A stretch of DNA of 5,805 bases from Austwickia sp040006675 (GTDB lineage: Bacteria > Actinomycetota > Actinomycetes > Actinomycetales > Dermatophilaceae): contig JBDTWM010000154.1 in NCBI GenBank assembly GCA_040006675.1, positions 1 to 5,805 on the forward strand, read 5' to 3'. The notes beneath the pieces are model-generated. The model made no database searches. It worked only from the letters and a program-made list of their open reading frames with translations, and was not told the origin of the DNA. A program made the translations under genes and the position numbers. Of the stretch, positions 1 through 5,805 are shown piece after piece (position 1 is the stretch's first letter; each line of letters starts with the position of its first letter).

Positions 1-150
1 CTCGCCGTGGCCGCCTCCGCGTACTCGACTGGACGCTCGGGCGGGAGGGGTCAGGATGGGGTCTTCCCGCTGATGTCGGCTGCGGTCATAGAACGAAACT
101 ACTGCCTGACACCAGCGAGTCGACGACGTACCCTCAGCGACCGACGCGGA
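1..150. other. Left-edge stretch with no supported gene
   Basis: This is the DNA just downstream of the oxidase stop codon. Reading frames cross it on the plus strand, but they run on antisense through the oxidase gene and have no convincing start site or recognisable protein motif. On the minus strand, the only ATG frame I see here ends after about 12 codons. I looked for a hairpin followed by a T-run that could end oxidase transcription and found none. A gene ending just inside the left edge on the plus strand cannot be excluded. Confidence 0.5.
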
Positions 151-2229
151 TCAGTGGTGGTGGGTTCCCATGAAAGCCATGAGATCCGCCGGGGTCACGA
201 TGAAGGGACGCATCATCTCCGTGTCCTCGTGTTCGAGGATGTGGCAGTGGTACATGTATCTGCCCGCGTGGGCCGCGAAACATCCGATGACGCTGACCAT
301 CTCGGCGGTCTCCACGGTGCCGTCAACCTCGTTGCGCGCGCCGGGATTGACGCGGAAGGTGTCCTTCCAACCCCGTTCGTTGTCGTCGGGAAGCGCTACA
401 GCTGAGGCGGTGAAGGTGATGTCCCTGTTCGCGTTCAGGTCCAAGCGTGCCCCGTCGGGCGTCAGCTGGGTTCGCGACAAGGCCTGGAACTGGCTCAGGT
501 GGATGTGGAACGGATGGGTGTCCGGGCTGAGGTTGATCACCTTCCACATGTGCCAGGACCCCTGCACCGCCATCGCCATCGTCGTGTCGTTGAACCGTTT
601 TCCTACGGTCACATAGGTGGTCTTCTGCGGATCGTCGGGCAGGCGCAGCTTGATGCCGGCCCGTCCAGCGAGCAAGCGCACCTTCCTCGGGTCGTTCGGA
701 TCCACGATGTCGATCCACTGCTCGTACATGTTGCATCCGTGCAACTCGGCCATGGATTGCGGGACCATCTCGTGCAGGTAGAGCATCGGGTGGGTGATGA
801 TCGTCCCGTCGCTGTTCGTTCGGGGTCTCCCCTCGGCATCGCGGATAATCATCTGCTCCTCGAGCATGGCGATGATCGTGTGGCCATGGTCTGCGGGCAG
901 GAGCTTGTGATCGGTCGGTATCCGGCGGAAGTCCGGGTCCAGTTGCATGGCAGCGATCGGCTGGCCACGGAGTCCGGAGTCGCGGTGTCCGCAGCCCAGG
1001 TCGAAACGCATGACATGCGGGGTCGAGAGGAAATGGCTCTTCTCCGGGTCCGGGTCGCCGACATCCCCGGTGAATACGACACCTCCCCACGGCGCGAAGG
1101 CGGTGTTCCAGATGGCGACGTGGTTGACGTCCTCGCCGAGGAGAGCGAAGTCGATCAGTACGTCGGCTCGTTCGCCGGGGGAGAGGATCAACGATCCGCT
1201 CGGAAGGTCGACAGACTGACCCAGCAGTCCGCCGTCGGTGCCGATCTGTTGTATCGCGCTCGCGGGAAGCGGCAAGCCAGGCACGTCGTCGGGGTTGGTC
1301 TGAGCATGGAAGTGCAACCGGTAGGTGCGGGCGTTCGACCCGTTGAGGATCCGCAGCCGATGCACCTGCCTGGACACTGGGCACCGTGGCCACGCCAACC
1401 CGTTGACGAGGTTGACCGGCGAAAAGGCTTCCCGCACATCATGCTGCACCTTGTGCAGGAAGCTACCGGTCAACGGGCCGTCGGCGGTTCCGTCCTCGGT
1501 GTCGAAGTTCCGGTCCGAAAGGACCAGCGGGATCTCCCGGTCCTCGTCGGTGGGAAGTCCCAAGTAGTACTCGATCCGATCACGCACCAGCCAGGCTCCG
1601 GCCAGCCCGGCGTAGACGTTGAGCCGAGTGACCGACATACCGTGGTCGTGGTACCAGTACATCGGCGCCGCGCCCGAGCGGTACACCGCGCTGAGGGTTC
1701 CGCCGTGATCGGCCATCGGCCAGGACTCGCGCGGGAACTCGTACTCGTCGCGGCGCTCCTCGCCGAAGCCGATGACATTCTCCGCCCAACCGTCGCTGTC
1801 GGGGCCGTTCGCTGCACCGTGAAGATGAGCAACGGTGTAGGCGTGCAGCGCCGCGGCATGCTCGGACTCCTCGACATCACCCGGATCGACTGAGAGAAAG
1901 TCGGCGCCGGCGTCGTTCATAGTCCCGCCGGCCTTCGTGTCGACGACCACGTGTCGATACGGCAAGGTGCCGACGATGTTGTGCTCATGGGTCATCTGCA
2001 CCCGCTCCCCCTCCCGCACCACGATCACAGGTCCCGGAAGCAGCCCGTCGTAGGTCCAGGCAGGGGTTGCCGGCAGAGCCGGATGCACCACTGCCTTCGT
2101 GGCGCACTGTTCCAGCTCGAGTTCTCGACGCGGACCATGTGGCCGTTTGCGCGCAGGTCGGGGCATTAATGCCGCCCTGTCGAAGATGCCGGGCGTCGCC
2201 CGCAGCTGCGCGAGAGTCGTTGAATTCAT
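151..2229 (-). CDS. Multicopper oxidase, CotA / phenoxazinone-synthase type
   Basis: A 692-residue laccase-like oxidase, expected to take single electrons from phenolic, aminophenol, bilirubin-like or metal substrates at a type 1 copper and reduce O2 to water at a trinuclear centre. All four copper motifs are visible: HLHG (135-138), HDH (194-196), HPFHIH (572-577) and HCHILEHEDTEMM (661-673). The last gives Cys662 as the type 1 ligand and Met672, ten residues on, as the likely axial ligand, the same spacing as in CotA. HLHG rather than HWHG, and the cupredoxin-domain phrase LRILNGSNARTYRL (292-305), also point to CotA/phenoxazinone synthase/bilirubin oxidase. It is longer than CotA (about 510) and nearer phenoxazinone synthase (about 640). 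There is no Sec or Tat signal; the N-terminus is polar and Arg/Pro-rich. The chain ends in three histidines. The start is set by an AAGGAGG site 7 nt upstream. The substrate cannot be read from sequence. Confidence 0.95.
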   Translation of the reverse strand: MNSTTLAQLRATPGIFDRAALMPRPARKRPHGPRRELELEQCATKAVVHPALPATPAWTYDGLLPGPVIVVREGERVQMTHEHNIVGTLPYRHVVVDTKAGGTMNDAGADFLSVDPGDVEESEHAAALHAYTVAHLHGAANGPDSDGWAENVIGFGEERRDEYEFPRESWPMADHGGTLSAVYRSGAAPMYWYHDHGMSVTRLNVYAGLAGAWLVRDRIEYYLGLPTDEDREIPLVLSDRNFDTEDGTADGPLTGSFLHKVQHDVREAFSPVNLVNGLAWPRCPVSRQVHRLRILNGSNARTYRLHFHAQTNPDDVPGLPLPASAIQQIGTDGGLLGQSVDLPSGSLILSPGERADVLIDFALLGEDVNHVAIWNTAFAPWGGVVFTGDVGDPDPEKSHFLSTPHVMRFDLGCGHRDSGLRGQPIAAMQLDPDFRRIPTDHKLLPADHGHTIIAMLEEQMIIRDAEGRPRTNSDGTIITHPMLYLHEMVPQSMAELHGCNMYEQWIDIVDPNDPRKVRLLAGRAGIKLRLPDDPQKTTYVTVGKRFNDTTMAMAVQGSWHMWKVINLSPDTHPFHIHLSQFQALSRTQLTPDGARLDLNANRDITFTASAVALPDDNERGWKDTFRVNPGARNEVDGTVETAEMVSVIGCFAAHAGRYMYHCHILEHEDTEMMRPFIVTPADLMAFMGTHHH

Positions 2230-2236
2230 GGCGTTT

Positions 2237-2243
2237 CCTCCTT
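2237..2243 (-). promoter_or_regulatory. Ribosome binding site of the multicopper oxidase
   Basis: The minus strand reads AAGGAGG, then a 7-nt spacer, then ATG at 2229-2227. This is a near-perfect Shine-Dalgarno site and fixes the oxidase start. The TAA stop of the small upstream frame (2242-2316) overlaps it, an arrangement compatible with translational coupling. Confidence 0.9.
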
Positions 2244-2316
2244 AATGACGCCTTGTGACGTCGACCATCGAACGCAGGGGCTCGGCAAAGTCGGGACGCA
2301 GGGCGCTGAGCAGCAT
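2242..2316 (-). CDS. Possible 24-residue leader peptide or gene remnant before the oxidase (doubtful)
   Basis: An ATG frame of 24 codons begins MLLSALRPDF and ends VTRRH, with its TAA overlapping the oxidase Shine-Dalgarno site. The same frame is open further upstream to 2415 (57 sense codons), with a natural-looking amino-acid mix and mostly G/C third positions, but it has no ATG, GTG or TTG start there. I see no Shine-Dalgarno before the ATG, where the sequence is a short A-run. I do not recognise the peptide. It could be a coupled leader, the tail of a gene whose front was lost when the protease was placed here, or chance. The rest of the 181-bp gap between protease and oxidase shows no clear promoter or terminator. 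Confidence 0.2.
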   Translation of the reverse strand: MLLSALRPDFAEPLRSMVDVTRRH

Positions 2317-2410
2317 TTTTGCGGTGGTGCGGGGTGTGACGGACGTGGCGTGTGTTGCTACCGAGCGAGCGTGGGACTCGAACAGGTTGAGCTTGAAGGT
2401 TGGGCAGCGC

Positions 2411-4483
2411 TCAGCTCACGCCGACGGGGCCTTGCCAGGCGCCGCCGCCTTGAGCCCACATGACATTGATCTTGCCGTCGACGCCCACGAAGACGGCGTC
2501 CAGCTGGTCGGGGCCTTGGTGGTCCAGCGCGACCGGGCTGCCGGGGACGGCCACTCCGGGGTCGGTGAGGCCGACGGGGCCTTGCCAGGCGCCGCCGCCT
2601 TGAGCCCACATGACATTGATCTTGCCGTCGACGCCCACGAAGACGGCGTCCAGCTGGTCGGGGCCCTGGTGCGTGAGTGATACGCTTCCGCCCGGCACGA
2701 GGACGCCCGGCGCGGTCAGCGGTACGGCGACCTCCCAGATCCCTCCGCCGACGACCCACATCACTGATAGCGCGCCGAAGGTGTCGGCGAAGCAGAGGGT
2801 CAGCTGGTCCGCCGTCTGCGGCGCAGCCGCGACATGGGCGCCGGGTTGGGTCACCTGGCCGTAGATGTAGCGCATCGCTCGGGCATCCTCGGCGCTCGGC
2901 GCTGCCGCCGATCCGAAGAACACCCCGGGTGGGCCTTGGAGAGTCGGGCCCATCCCCGGAGCGGAGAAAGCTCCGGGTCCGTAATGCATGATTGAGCCGT
3001 AGTCGTACGGCCCGAGCCCCCTCGCCTCGGGTGGGACGTCGAAGTTGTGCTCCTCGCCGGCCTGGACGTTGGCGGCGTAGTAGGTGACGAAGGCGCCCCG
3101 ATCGGGGCGCTGCTGCTCATGGAAGAGCCCGAGCGCGTGGCCGCACTCGTGCGTGACGGTGGCCTGACCGAAGCCGCTGCCTAACGCGGAGAGCCCGCTC
3201 CACACGCCGAGCCCGACAACGCTGAGGGAGTACAGCTCGGAGTCGTTACCGGCCACCATCACTTCGACGGTGTCGCCAGGGTGGACGACGACGCATGCGG
3301 GCGTACCGGCCGCCACGACACCGTCGAGCCCGACCGGTCCCTGCCACGGGTCGCCGCCGATCACCCACATGACATTGATCCGCCCGTCCGCGCCCACGAA
3401 GATCGCATCAAGCTGGTTCGGTCCGCCCTGGTGCGCCAAGGACACGTGGGCGCCGGCCGCTGCAACACCGGGCGCGGTGAGCCCGACGGGTCCCTGCCAC
3501 GGGTCGCCGCCGATCACCCACATGACATTGATCCGCCCGTCCGCGCCCACGAACACCGCATCGAGCTGGTTATTGCCCTGATGGTCCAGCGCCACGGGGG
3601 TGCCAGGCGCTGCGATCCCGACGTCGGTCAGGCCGACCGGTCCCTGCCAGGCGTCGCCGCCGATCACCCACATCACGCACACGCGACCGTCCGGCGCGAC
3701 GAAGACCGCGTCGAGCTGGTGGTCGCCCTGGTGCGCCAGCGACACCGGTGTTCCGGCAAGCGCAGCCCCAGTGCCGGTCAAGCCGACCGGTCCCTGCCAG
3801 ACGTCGCCACCGATCACCCACATCACGCACACGCGACCGTCCGGCGCGACGAAGACCGCGTCGAGCTGGTCGGGTCCTTGGTGCTCGAGGGCGACGGGGC
3901 TGCCCGGAAGCGCCGTACCCGGGCCAGTCAGACCGACCGGTCCCTGCCAGACGTCGCCACCGATCACCCACATCACGCACACCCGGCCGTCAGCGGCGAC
4001 GAAGACCGCATCCAGCTGATGGTCGCCCTGGCGGGCCAGCGCAATAGGCGACCCGGGGACTGCGAGGCCGGGGTCGGAGATGCGTACGGCGTCGGACCAG
4101 GTCAGTGGGCCGACGGTCCACAGCACGTAGACGGCGCCATCGGTCCCGACGAACAGGAGGTCGCGCTGGGCACCCTCCTGGGCCGCCGAGGCCAGCTGGC
4201 CGGCCGGCGGCGCCAGTGGGACCAAAGGGAACTCGCACCCGATGCTCTGCATCCCGCCGTGCCGCCCCACTGCGGAGAAGCACTCGTCGTTCTTCCGCTG
4301 AAATGCGACGTAATCGTTCTCGCCCTGCCGTTCCACGAACCGCACCGGCGCCAGCGACTGCCATGTCCGCTGTGCGCCGTCGATCAGGGTTCTACCAGCG
4401 GCGCCGATCGACGGGTCGATCTCGAACGGAACCACCCCATTCAGCCATCGGGTTTGGGTGCGGTCGCTTCGCATGTTCGCCAT
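2411..4483 (-). CDS. Astacin-like (M12A) zinc metalloprotease split by an inserted beta-propeller
   Basis: A predicted zinc endopeptidase of 690 residues. The first astacin segment (about 11-85) has RWLNGVVPFEID followed by Cys68 and Cys83, matching the conserved cysteine pair before the active site. The second (about 437-542) carries HECGHALGLFHEQQRPDR: zinc ligands His445, His449 and His455, catalytic Glu446, and the family glutamate Glu456. It is followed by the Met-turn SIMHY with Met499 and Tyr501. In astacin the second cysteine lies 8 residues before the first zinc histidine; here it lies 362 before, because seven propeller blades (about 86-436) sit between. Three more blades follow (561-690). 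There is no signal peptide or propeptide. I prefer the ATG at 4483, preceded by GGAG at 6-nt spacing; an ATG at 4510 (nine residues longer) lacks such a site, and an in-frame TAG at 4523-4525 closes the frame above it. Substrate unknown; the blades may bind glycans or other targets. Confidence 0.9.
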   Translation of the reverse strand: MANMRSDRTQTRWLNGVVPFEIDPSIGAAGRTLIDGAQRTWQSLAPVRFVERQGENDYVAFQRKNDECFSAVGRHGGMQSIGCEFPLVPLAPPAGQLASAAQEGAQRDLLFVGTDGAVYVLWTVGPLTWSDAVRISDPGLAVPGSPIALARQGDHQLDAVFVAADGRVCVMWVIGGDVWQGPVGLTGPGTALPGSPVALEHQGPDQLDAVFVAPDGRVCVMWVIGGDVWQGPVGLTGTGAALAGTPVSLAHQGDHQLDAVFVAPDGRVCVMWVIGGDAWQGPVGLTDVGIAAPGTPVALDHQGNNQLDAVFVGADGRINVMWVIGGDPWQGPVGLTAPGVAAAGAHVSLAHQGGPNQLDAIFVGADGRINVMWVIGGDPWQGPVGLDGVVAAGTPACVVVHPGDTVEVMVAGNDSELYSLSVVGLGVWSGLSALGSGFGQATVTHECGHALGLFHEQQRPDRGAFVTYYAANVQAGEEHNFDVPPEARGLGPYDYGSIMHYGPGAFSAPGMGPTLQGPPGVFFGSAAAPSAEDARAMRYIYGQVTQPGAHVAAAPQTADQLTLCFADTFGALSVMWVVGGGIWEVAVPLTAPGVLVPGGSVSLTHQGPDQLDAVFVGVDGKINVMWAQGGGAWQGPVGLTDPGVAVPGSPVALDHQGPDQLDAVFVGVDGKINVMWAQGGGAWQGPVGVS
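2414..2803 (-). repeat. C-terminal propeller-blade repeats, three units
   Basis: Three tandem units at residues 561-610, 611-660 and 661-690 of the protease, period 50 residues (150 bp). The consensus runs LDAVFVGVDGKINVMWAQGG, then AWQGPVGL, then a Pro/Gly-rich stretch ending in HQGPDQ. The marker tryptophans are 583, 633 and 683. The first unit is diverged and the last two are almost identical. The third stops after its GPVG segment, so it lacks the last strand region. A partial cap (about 545-560) precedes the set. Three blades are too few to close a propeller of this class. Confidence 0.85.
2420..2665. repeat. Perfect 96-bp direct repeat, 150 bp apart
   Basis: Positions 2420-2515 and 2570-2665 are identical base for base, with a single mismatch (2516/2666) before four more matching bases. 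They encode the last two blades of the protease. Identity at synonymous sites points to a very recent duplication or to gene conversion. The copies keep the reading frame, so gain or loss of a unit would leave the protein in frame. Confidence 0.9.
3176..4228 (-). repeat. Inserted seven-blade propeller repeat array
   Basis: Residues about 86-436 of the protease. Units begin near 107, 157, 207, 257, 307, 358 and 408, with marker tryptophans 129, 179, 229, 279, 329, 380 and 428. A typical unit reads LDAVFVGADGRINVMW, VIGGDPWQGPVGL, then a Pro/Gly stretch and HQG. Unit seven is degenerate and lacks the last segment, while residues 86-106 before unit one look like that missing segment. That fits the overlap closure common in propellers. 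The pattern resembles the PLL / fungal fucose-lectin-like propellers; this assignment is by eye. Units 2-4 carry VCVMW and units 5-6 INVMW, so local duplication is evident. A 65-bp stretch is identical at 3336-3400 and 3489-3553. Confidence 0.85.
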
Positions 4484-4489
4484 GGCCTT

Positions 4490-4493
4490 CTCC
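4490..4493 (-). promoter_or_regulatory. Ribosome binding site deciding the protease start
   Basis: The minus strand reads GGAGAAGGCC directly before ATG at 4483-4481. GGAG at 6-nt spacing favours this start over the ATG at 4510, whose upstream sequence (AAGACGACATC) has no purine-rich match. The site lies inside the longer reading frame, so a longer protein is still possible. Confidence 0.6.
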
Positions 4494-4504
4494 AACCCGC
4501 GCCT

Positions 4505-4563
4505 TGACATGATGTCGTCTTGCTAATGACAGGTTCGTCTTGCACTTGACACGTTCGTCCAAG
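4505..4563. repeat. Three direct repeats upstream of the protease (TGACA...TCGTC)
   Basis: Plus-strand copies start at 4505, 4527 and 4547: TGACATGATGTCGTCTTGC, TGACAGGTTCGTCTTGC and TGACACGTTCGTCCAAG. Spacing is 22 and 20 bp, about two helical turns. Read on the minus strand, the units take the form TGTCA(N)3GCAAGACGA. They may be binding sites for a regulator such as the neighbouring LysR protein. They also resemble the arrays of transposase-binding repeats starting TGTCA at the ends of IS21-like and Tn402/Tn5053-like elements. No transposase gene is visible in the window. Confidence 0.55.
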
Positions 4564-4595
4564 AATCGGTTCCGTCGATGAAGTGTTTCCAGATC

Positions 4596-4633
4596 GGCAA
4601 CGGGTCTTGACCGCCCCGCCCAAACTCGTTGCC
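4596..4633. repeat. Inverted repeat in the divergent promoter region
   Basis: GGCAACG at 4596-4602 pairs with CGTTGCC at 4627-4633, 7-bp arms 24 bp apart. The right arm overlaps the proposed -35 box of the LysR gene, where an autorepressor might bind. The spacing is wider than in a standard T-N11-A LysR box, and a 7-bp match in about 200 bp of GC-rich DNA could be chance. Confidence 0.25.
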
Positions 4634-4658
4634 TCACCGCTTCCGGCTCTGTCATAGT
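4629..4658 (+). promoter_or_regulatory. Candidate sigma-70-type promoter of the LysR gene
   Basis: TTGCCT (4629-4634), 18-bp spacer, CATAGT (4653-4658). Each hexamer matches four of six consensus bases. Transcription would start near 4665, leaving a leader of about 20 nt before the ATG at 4686. The position is good, but actinomycete promoters vary and I could not score this against the rest of the window. Confidence 0.4.
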
Positions 4659-4685
4659 GAGGAGCAGCGACGAAGTAGGTGCGCG

Positions 4686-5591
4686 ATGGAGCTGGATCTC
4701 ACCGAGGTGAACAGCTTCACGGTGCTCGCCCGCGAAGGTCACTTCGGGCACGCAGCTCAAGTGCTGCACGTATCGGCGTCTGGTCTGACCAAACGGATCC
4801 AAAGACTCGAACGTCGCCTGGGAACCACCCTGGTCGAGAGAGGCCCTGGCGGAGTCGTCGCCATCACCCCAGCAGGCCGACGGTTCGCCCAGCGGGGGCA
4901 GGGACTCCTGGACCACGCTCACCGCACGGTTGCTGCGGTACGGGCCGCGCCGGCGTCGGTGGTCGTCGCCGTGCCCGGGGGCGACGGGGAGCGGATCCTG
5001 AACCGTTGGGTCCTGCGCCAGCCGCTGCGCGTACAGCTGCTCTTCCAGCAGCTGGTGTGCACCATGGGCCTGTCGTTCGGGGAGATGGCAAGCGCGCTCG
5101 TGTCGCGCCGGGCCGACGTCGTGTTCACAGCCGGCCCGACGAAGCAACCCGAGCTGGTCTCGACCCGCCTGTGGCCGATGACCCGGGTAGGGGTTGTAGC
5201 CGCCTCCCACCCCCTCGCGGCGTCGACGAGCGCCCGGGTCGAGGACCTCGCCGACTGGCCGATGCTGCATGATGCATCCGCTCCCTCCGAATGGATGGAC
5301 CTGTGGTGCCTGGGCGACGTGCGTCCGATCGACAACGCCAGGCTGGTGGAGATCGCGCCCCGCGCGATGGGCGACGTGTTCAGCCGCGTAGCGCTGGGGC
5401 GCGAGGTCACTGTCACCCAGCGGGTGCTGGCGCTCGGCCTGCGTGCCAACCTCAGCTACGTCGAGCTCAACGGCGCTCCCCCTACCTGGTTCTTCACCCA
5501 CACCCGTCGCAGCGAGCGACGCGAGTCGGTGCACCAGGTCGTGCGCGCCCTTCTCGAGTCGGGACAGCAAACGCCATATGATGCGCCATAG
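4686..5591 (+). CDS. LysR-family transcriptional regulator
   Basis: A 301-residue protein, the normal length for the family. Residues 1-60 form the winged helix-turn-helix: MELDLTEVNSFTVLAREGHF opens it, AAQVLHVSASGLTKRIQRLE contains the recognition helix, and LGTTLVERG with ITPAGRRF covers the wing. A linker helix rich in Ala, Arg and Val follows. The rest (about 90-290) fits the two-lobed effector-binding domain, including the segment ALVSRRADVVFTAGP typical of its first lobe. The ATG at 4686 is chosen because family alignment begins there; AGGTG lies 4 nt upstream, and a TTG at 4629 would add 19 residues outside the family. The gene diverges from the protease-oxidase pair, so control of that pair and of itself is likely but unproven. 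The effector cannot be inferred. Confidence 0.93.
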   Translation: MELDLTEVNSFTVLAREGHFGHAAQVLHVSASGLTKRIQRLERRLGTTLVERGPGGVVAITPAGRRFAQRGQGLLDHAHRTVAAVRAAPASVVVAVPGGDGERILNRWVLRQPLRVQLLFQQLVCTMGLSFGEMASALVSRRADVVFTAGPTKQPELVSTRLWPMTRVGVVAASHPLAASTSARVEDLADWPMLHDASAPSEWMDLWCLGDVRPIDNARLVEIAPRAMGDVFSRVALGREVTVTQRVLALGLRANLSYVELNGAPPTWFFTHTRRSERRESVHQVVRALLESGQQTPYDAP

Positions 5592-5663
5592 GGACGTGCA
5601 GCGCTGGCGCGCCCACCGACCACATCAGGGGACCACGAGTCGTCCACAGGTGAGACCACTCTT

Positions 5664-5682
5664 GCGGGCTCTTCATACCCGC
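5664..5682. terminator. Weak hairpin after the LysR gene
   Basis: GCGGG (5664-5668) can pair with CCCGC (5678-5682) across a 9-nt loop. It lies 73 bp past the LysR stop, between two converging genes, where a terminator is expected. The stem is only 5 bp and no T-run follows on either strand, so this is a weak candidate. Otherwise the 5592-5744 gap shows nothing I can name. Confidence 0.2.
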
Positions 5683-5744
5683 GATGATCTGACAGCAGCG
5701 TGGGCGAGGAGCATGCGATACGCCAGCCGGCCCTCACGTGACGC

Positions 5745-5805
5745 TCAGAGGATCGCGATCTCCTCACCGAGGCGGTAGCCGCCCGCCAACGTCAGGTGGT
5801 CGCCG
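5745..5805 (-). CDS. C-terminal end of an unrecognised gene (cut by the right edge)
   Basis: The minus strand entering from the right edge reads GDHLTLAGGYRLGEEIAIL and then a TGA stop at 5747-5745. The residue mix and G/C-rich third positions look like the tail of a real protein, and it converges on the LysR gene. With 19 residues I cannot name a family. It is partial, and its frame is known only from the window edge. Confidence 0.5.
   Translation of the reverse strand, partial: GDHLTLAGGYRLGEEIAIL

Noticed and set aside
499..1893. A 464-codon plus-strand open frame opposite the oxidase
   Set aside because: It is antisense to a gene with all copper motifs intact, and its translation shows no motif.
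3176..4228. The periodic 150-bp array as a CRISPR or non-coding satellite
   Set aside because: Units are in frame, 50 codons long, vary in a protein-like way and have no spacer-repeat alternation; they encode propeller blades.
3281..4507. A 408-codon plus-strand open frame opposite the protease repeats, with its own repeated HPHDIDPPVRAHE-like phrases
   Set aside because: The repetition is only the shadow of the blade repeats on the coding strand; it shows no recognisable domain.
4546..4574. TTGACA at 4546-4551 as the -35 box of a plus-strand promoter
   Set aside because: At 17-bp spacing the following hexamer (GTTCCG) is not a -10 box; the TTGACA is better read as part of the direct repeats.
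4392..5570. A long open frame on the minus strand opposite the LysR gene (392 codons)
   Set aside because: It is a mirror frame of the LysR gene, a normal effect of GC-rich codons. Its translation has no recognisable domain, and the opposite strand encodes a clear family member with a good start.

Overview
The window looks like chromosomal DNA from a high-GC bacterium, most likely an actinomycete. This rests on strongly G/C-biased codon third positions, clear Shine-Dalgarno sites before ATG starts, and the gene families present. Nothing in the window fixes the species, and a myxobacterium or another high-GC soil organism is possible.

Layout from left to right. Positions 1-150 hold no gene I can support. 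Positions 151-2229 (minus) encode a multicopper oxidase of the CotA / phenoxazinone-synthase type, with all four copper-binding motifs intact and no export signal. Positions 2230-2410 are a short gap containing a doubtful small reading frame whose stop codon overlaps the oxidase's ribosome binding site. Positions 2411-4483 (minus) encode an astacin-like (M12A) zinc metalloprotease with an odd build: its catalytic domain is cut in two by about 350 residues of roughly 50-residue repeats. These count out as one seven-bladed beta-propeller, and three more blades of the same type follow the catalytic domain. Positions 4484-4685 are the divergent promoter region, with a 20-22 bp spaced array of TGACA-type direct repeats, a candidate promoter and an inverted repeat. 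Positions 4686-5591 (plus) encode a LysR-family regulator. From 5745 to the right edge is the C-terminal end of a further minus-strand gene that I do not recognise.

How the parts may work together (inference). The protease and oxidase lie in the same direction with a 181 bp gap and may be co-transcribed. The LysR gene is transcribed away from them, the usual arrangement for a regulator that controls its neighbours and itself. Neither enzyme shows a signal peptide, and the reading frame upstream of the protease is closed by a stop codon, so a missed secretion signal is unlikely.

The item most worth attention is the protease: a propeller inserted between the conserved second cysteine and the zinc-binding helix of an astacin, with blades still nearly identical at DNA level, followed by an incomplete second blade array.
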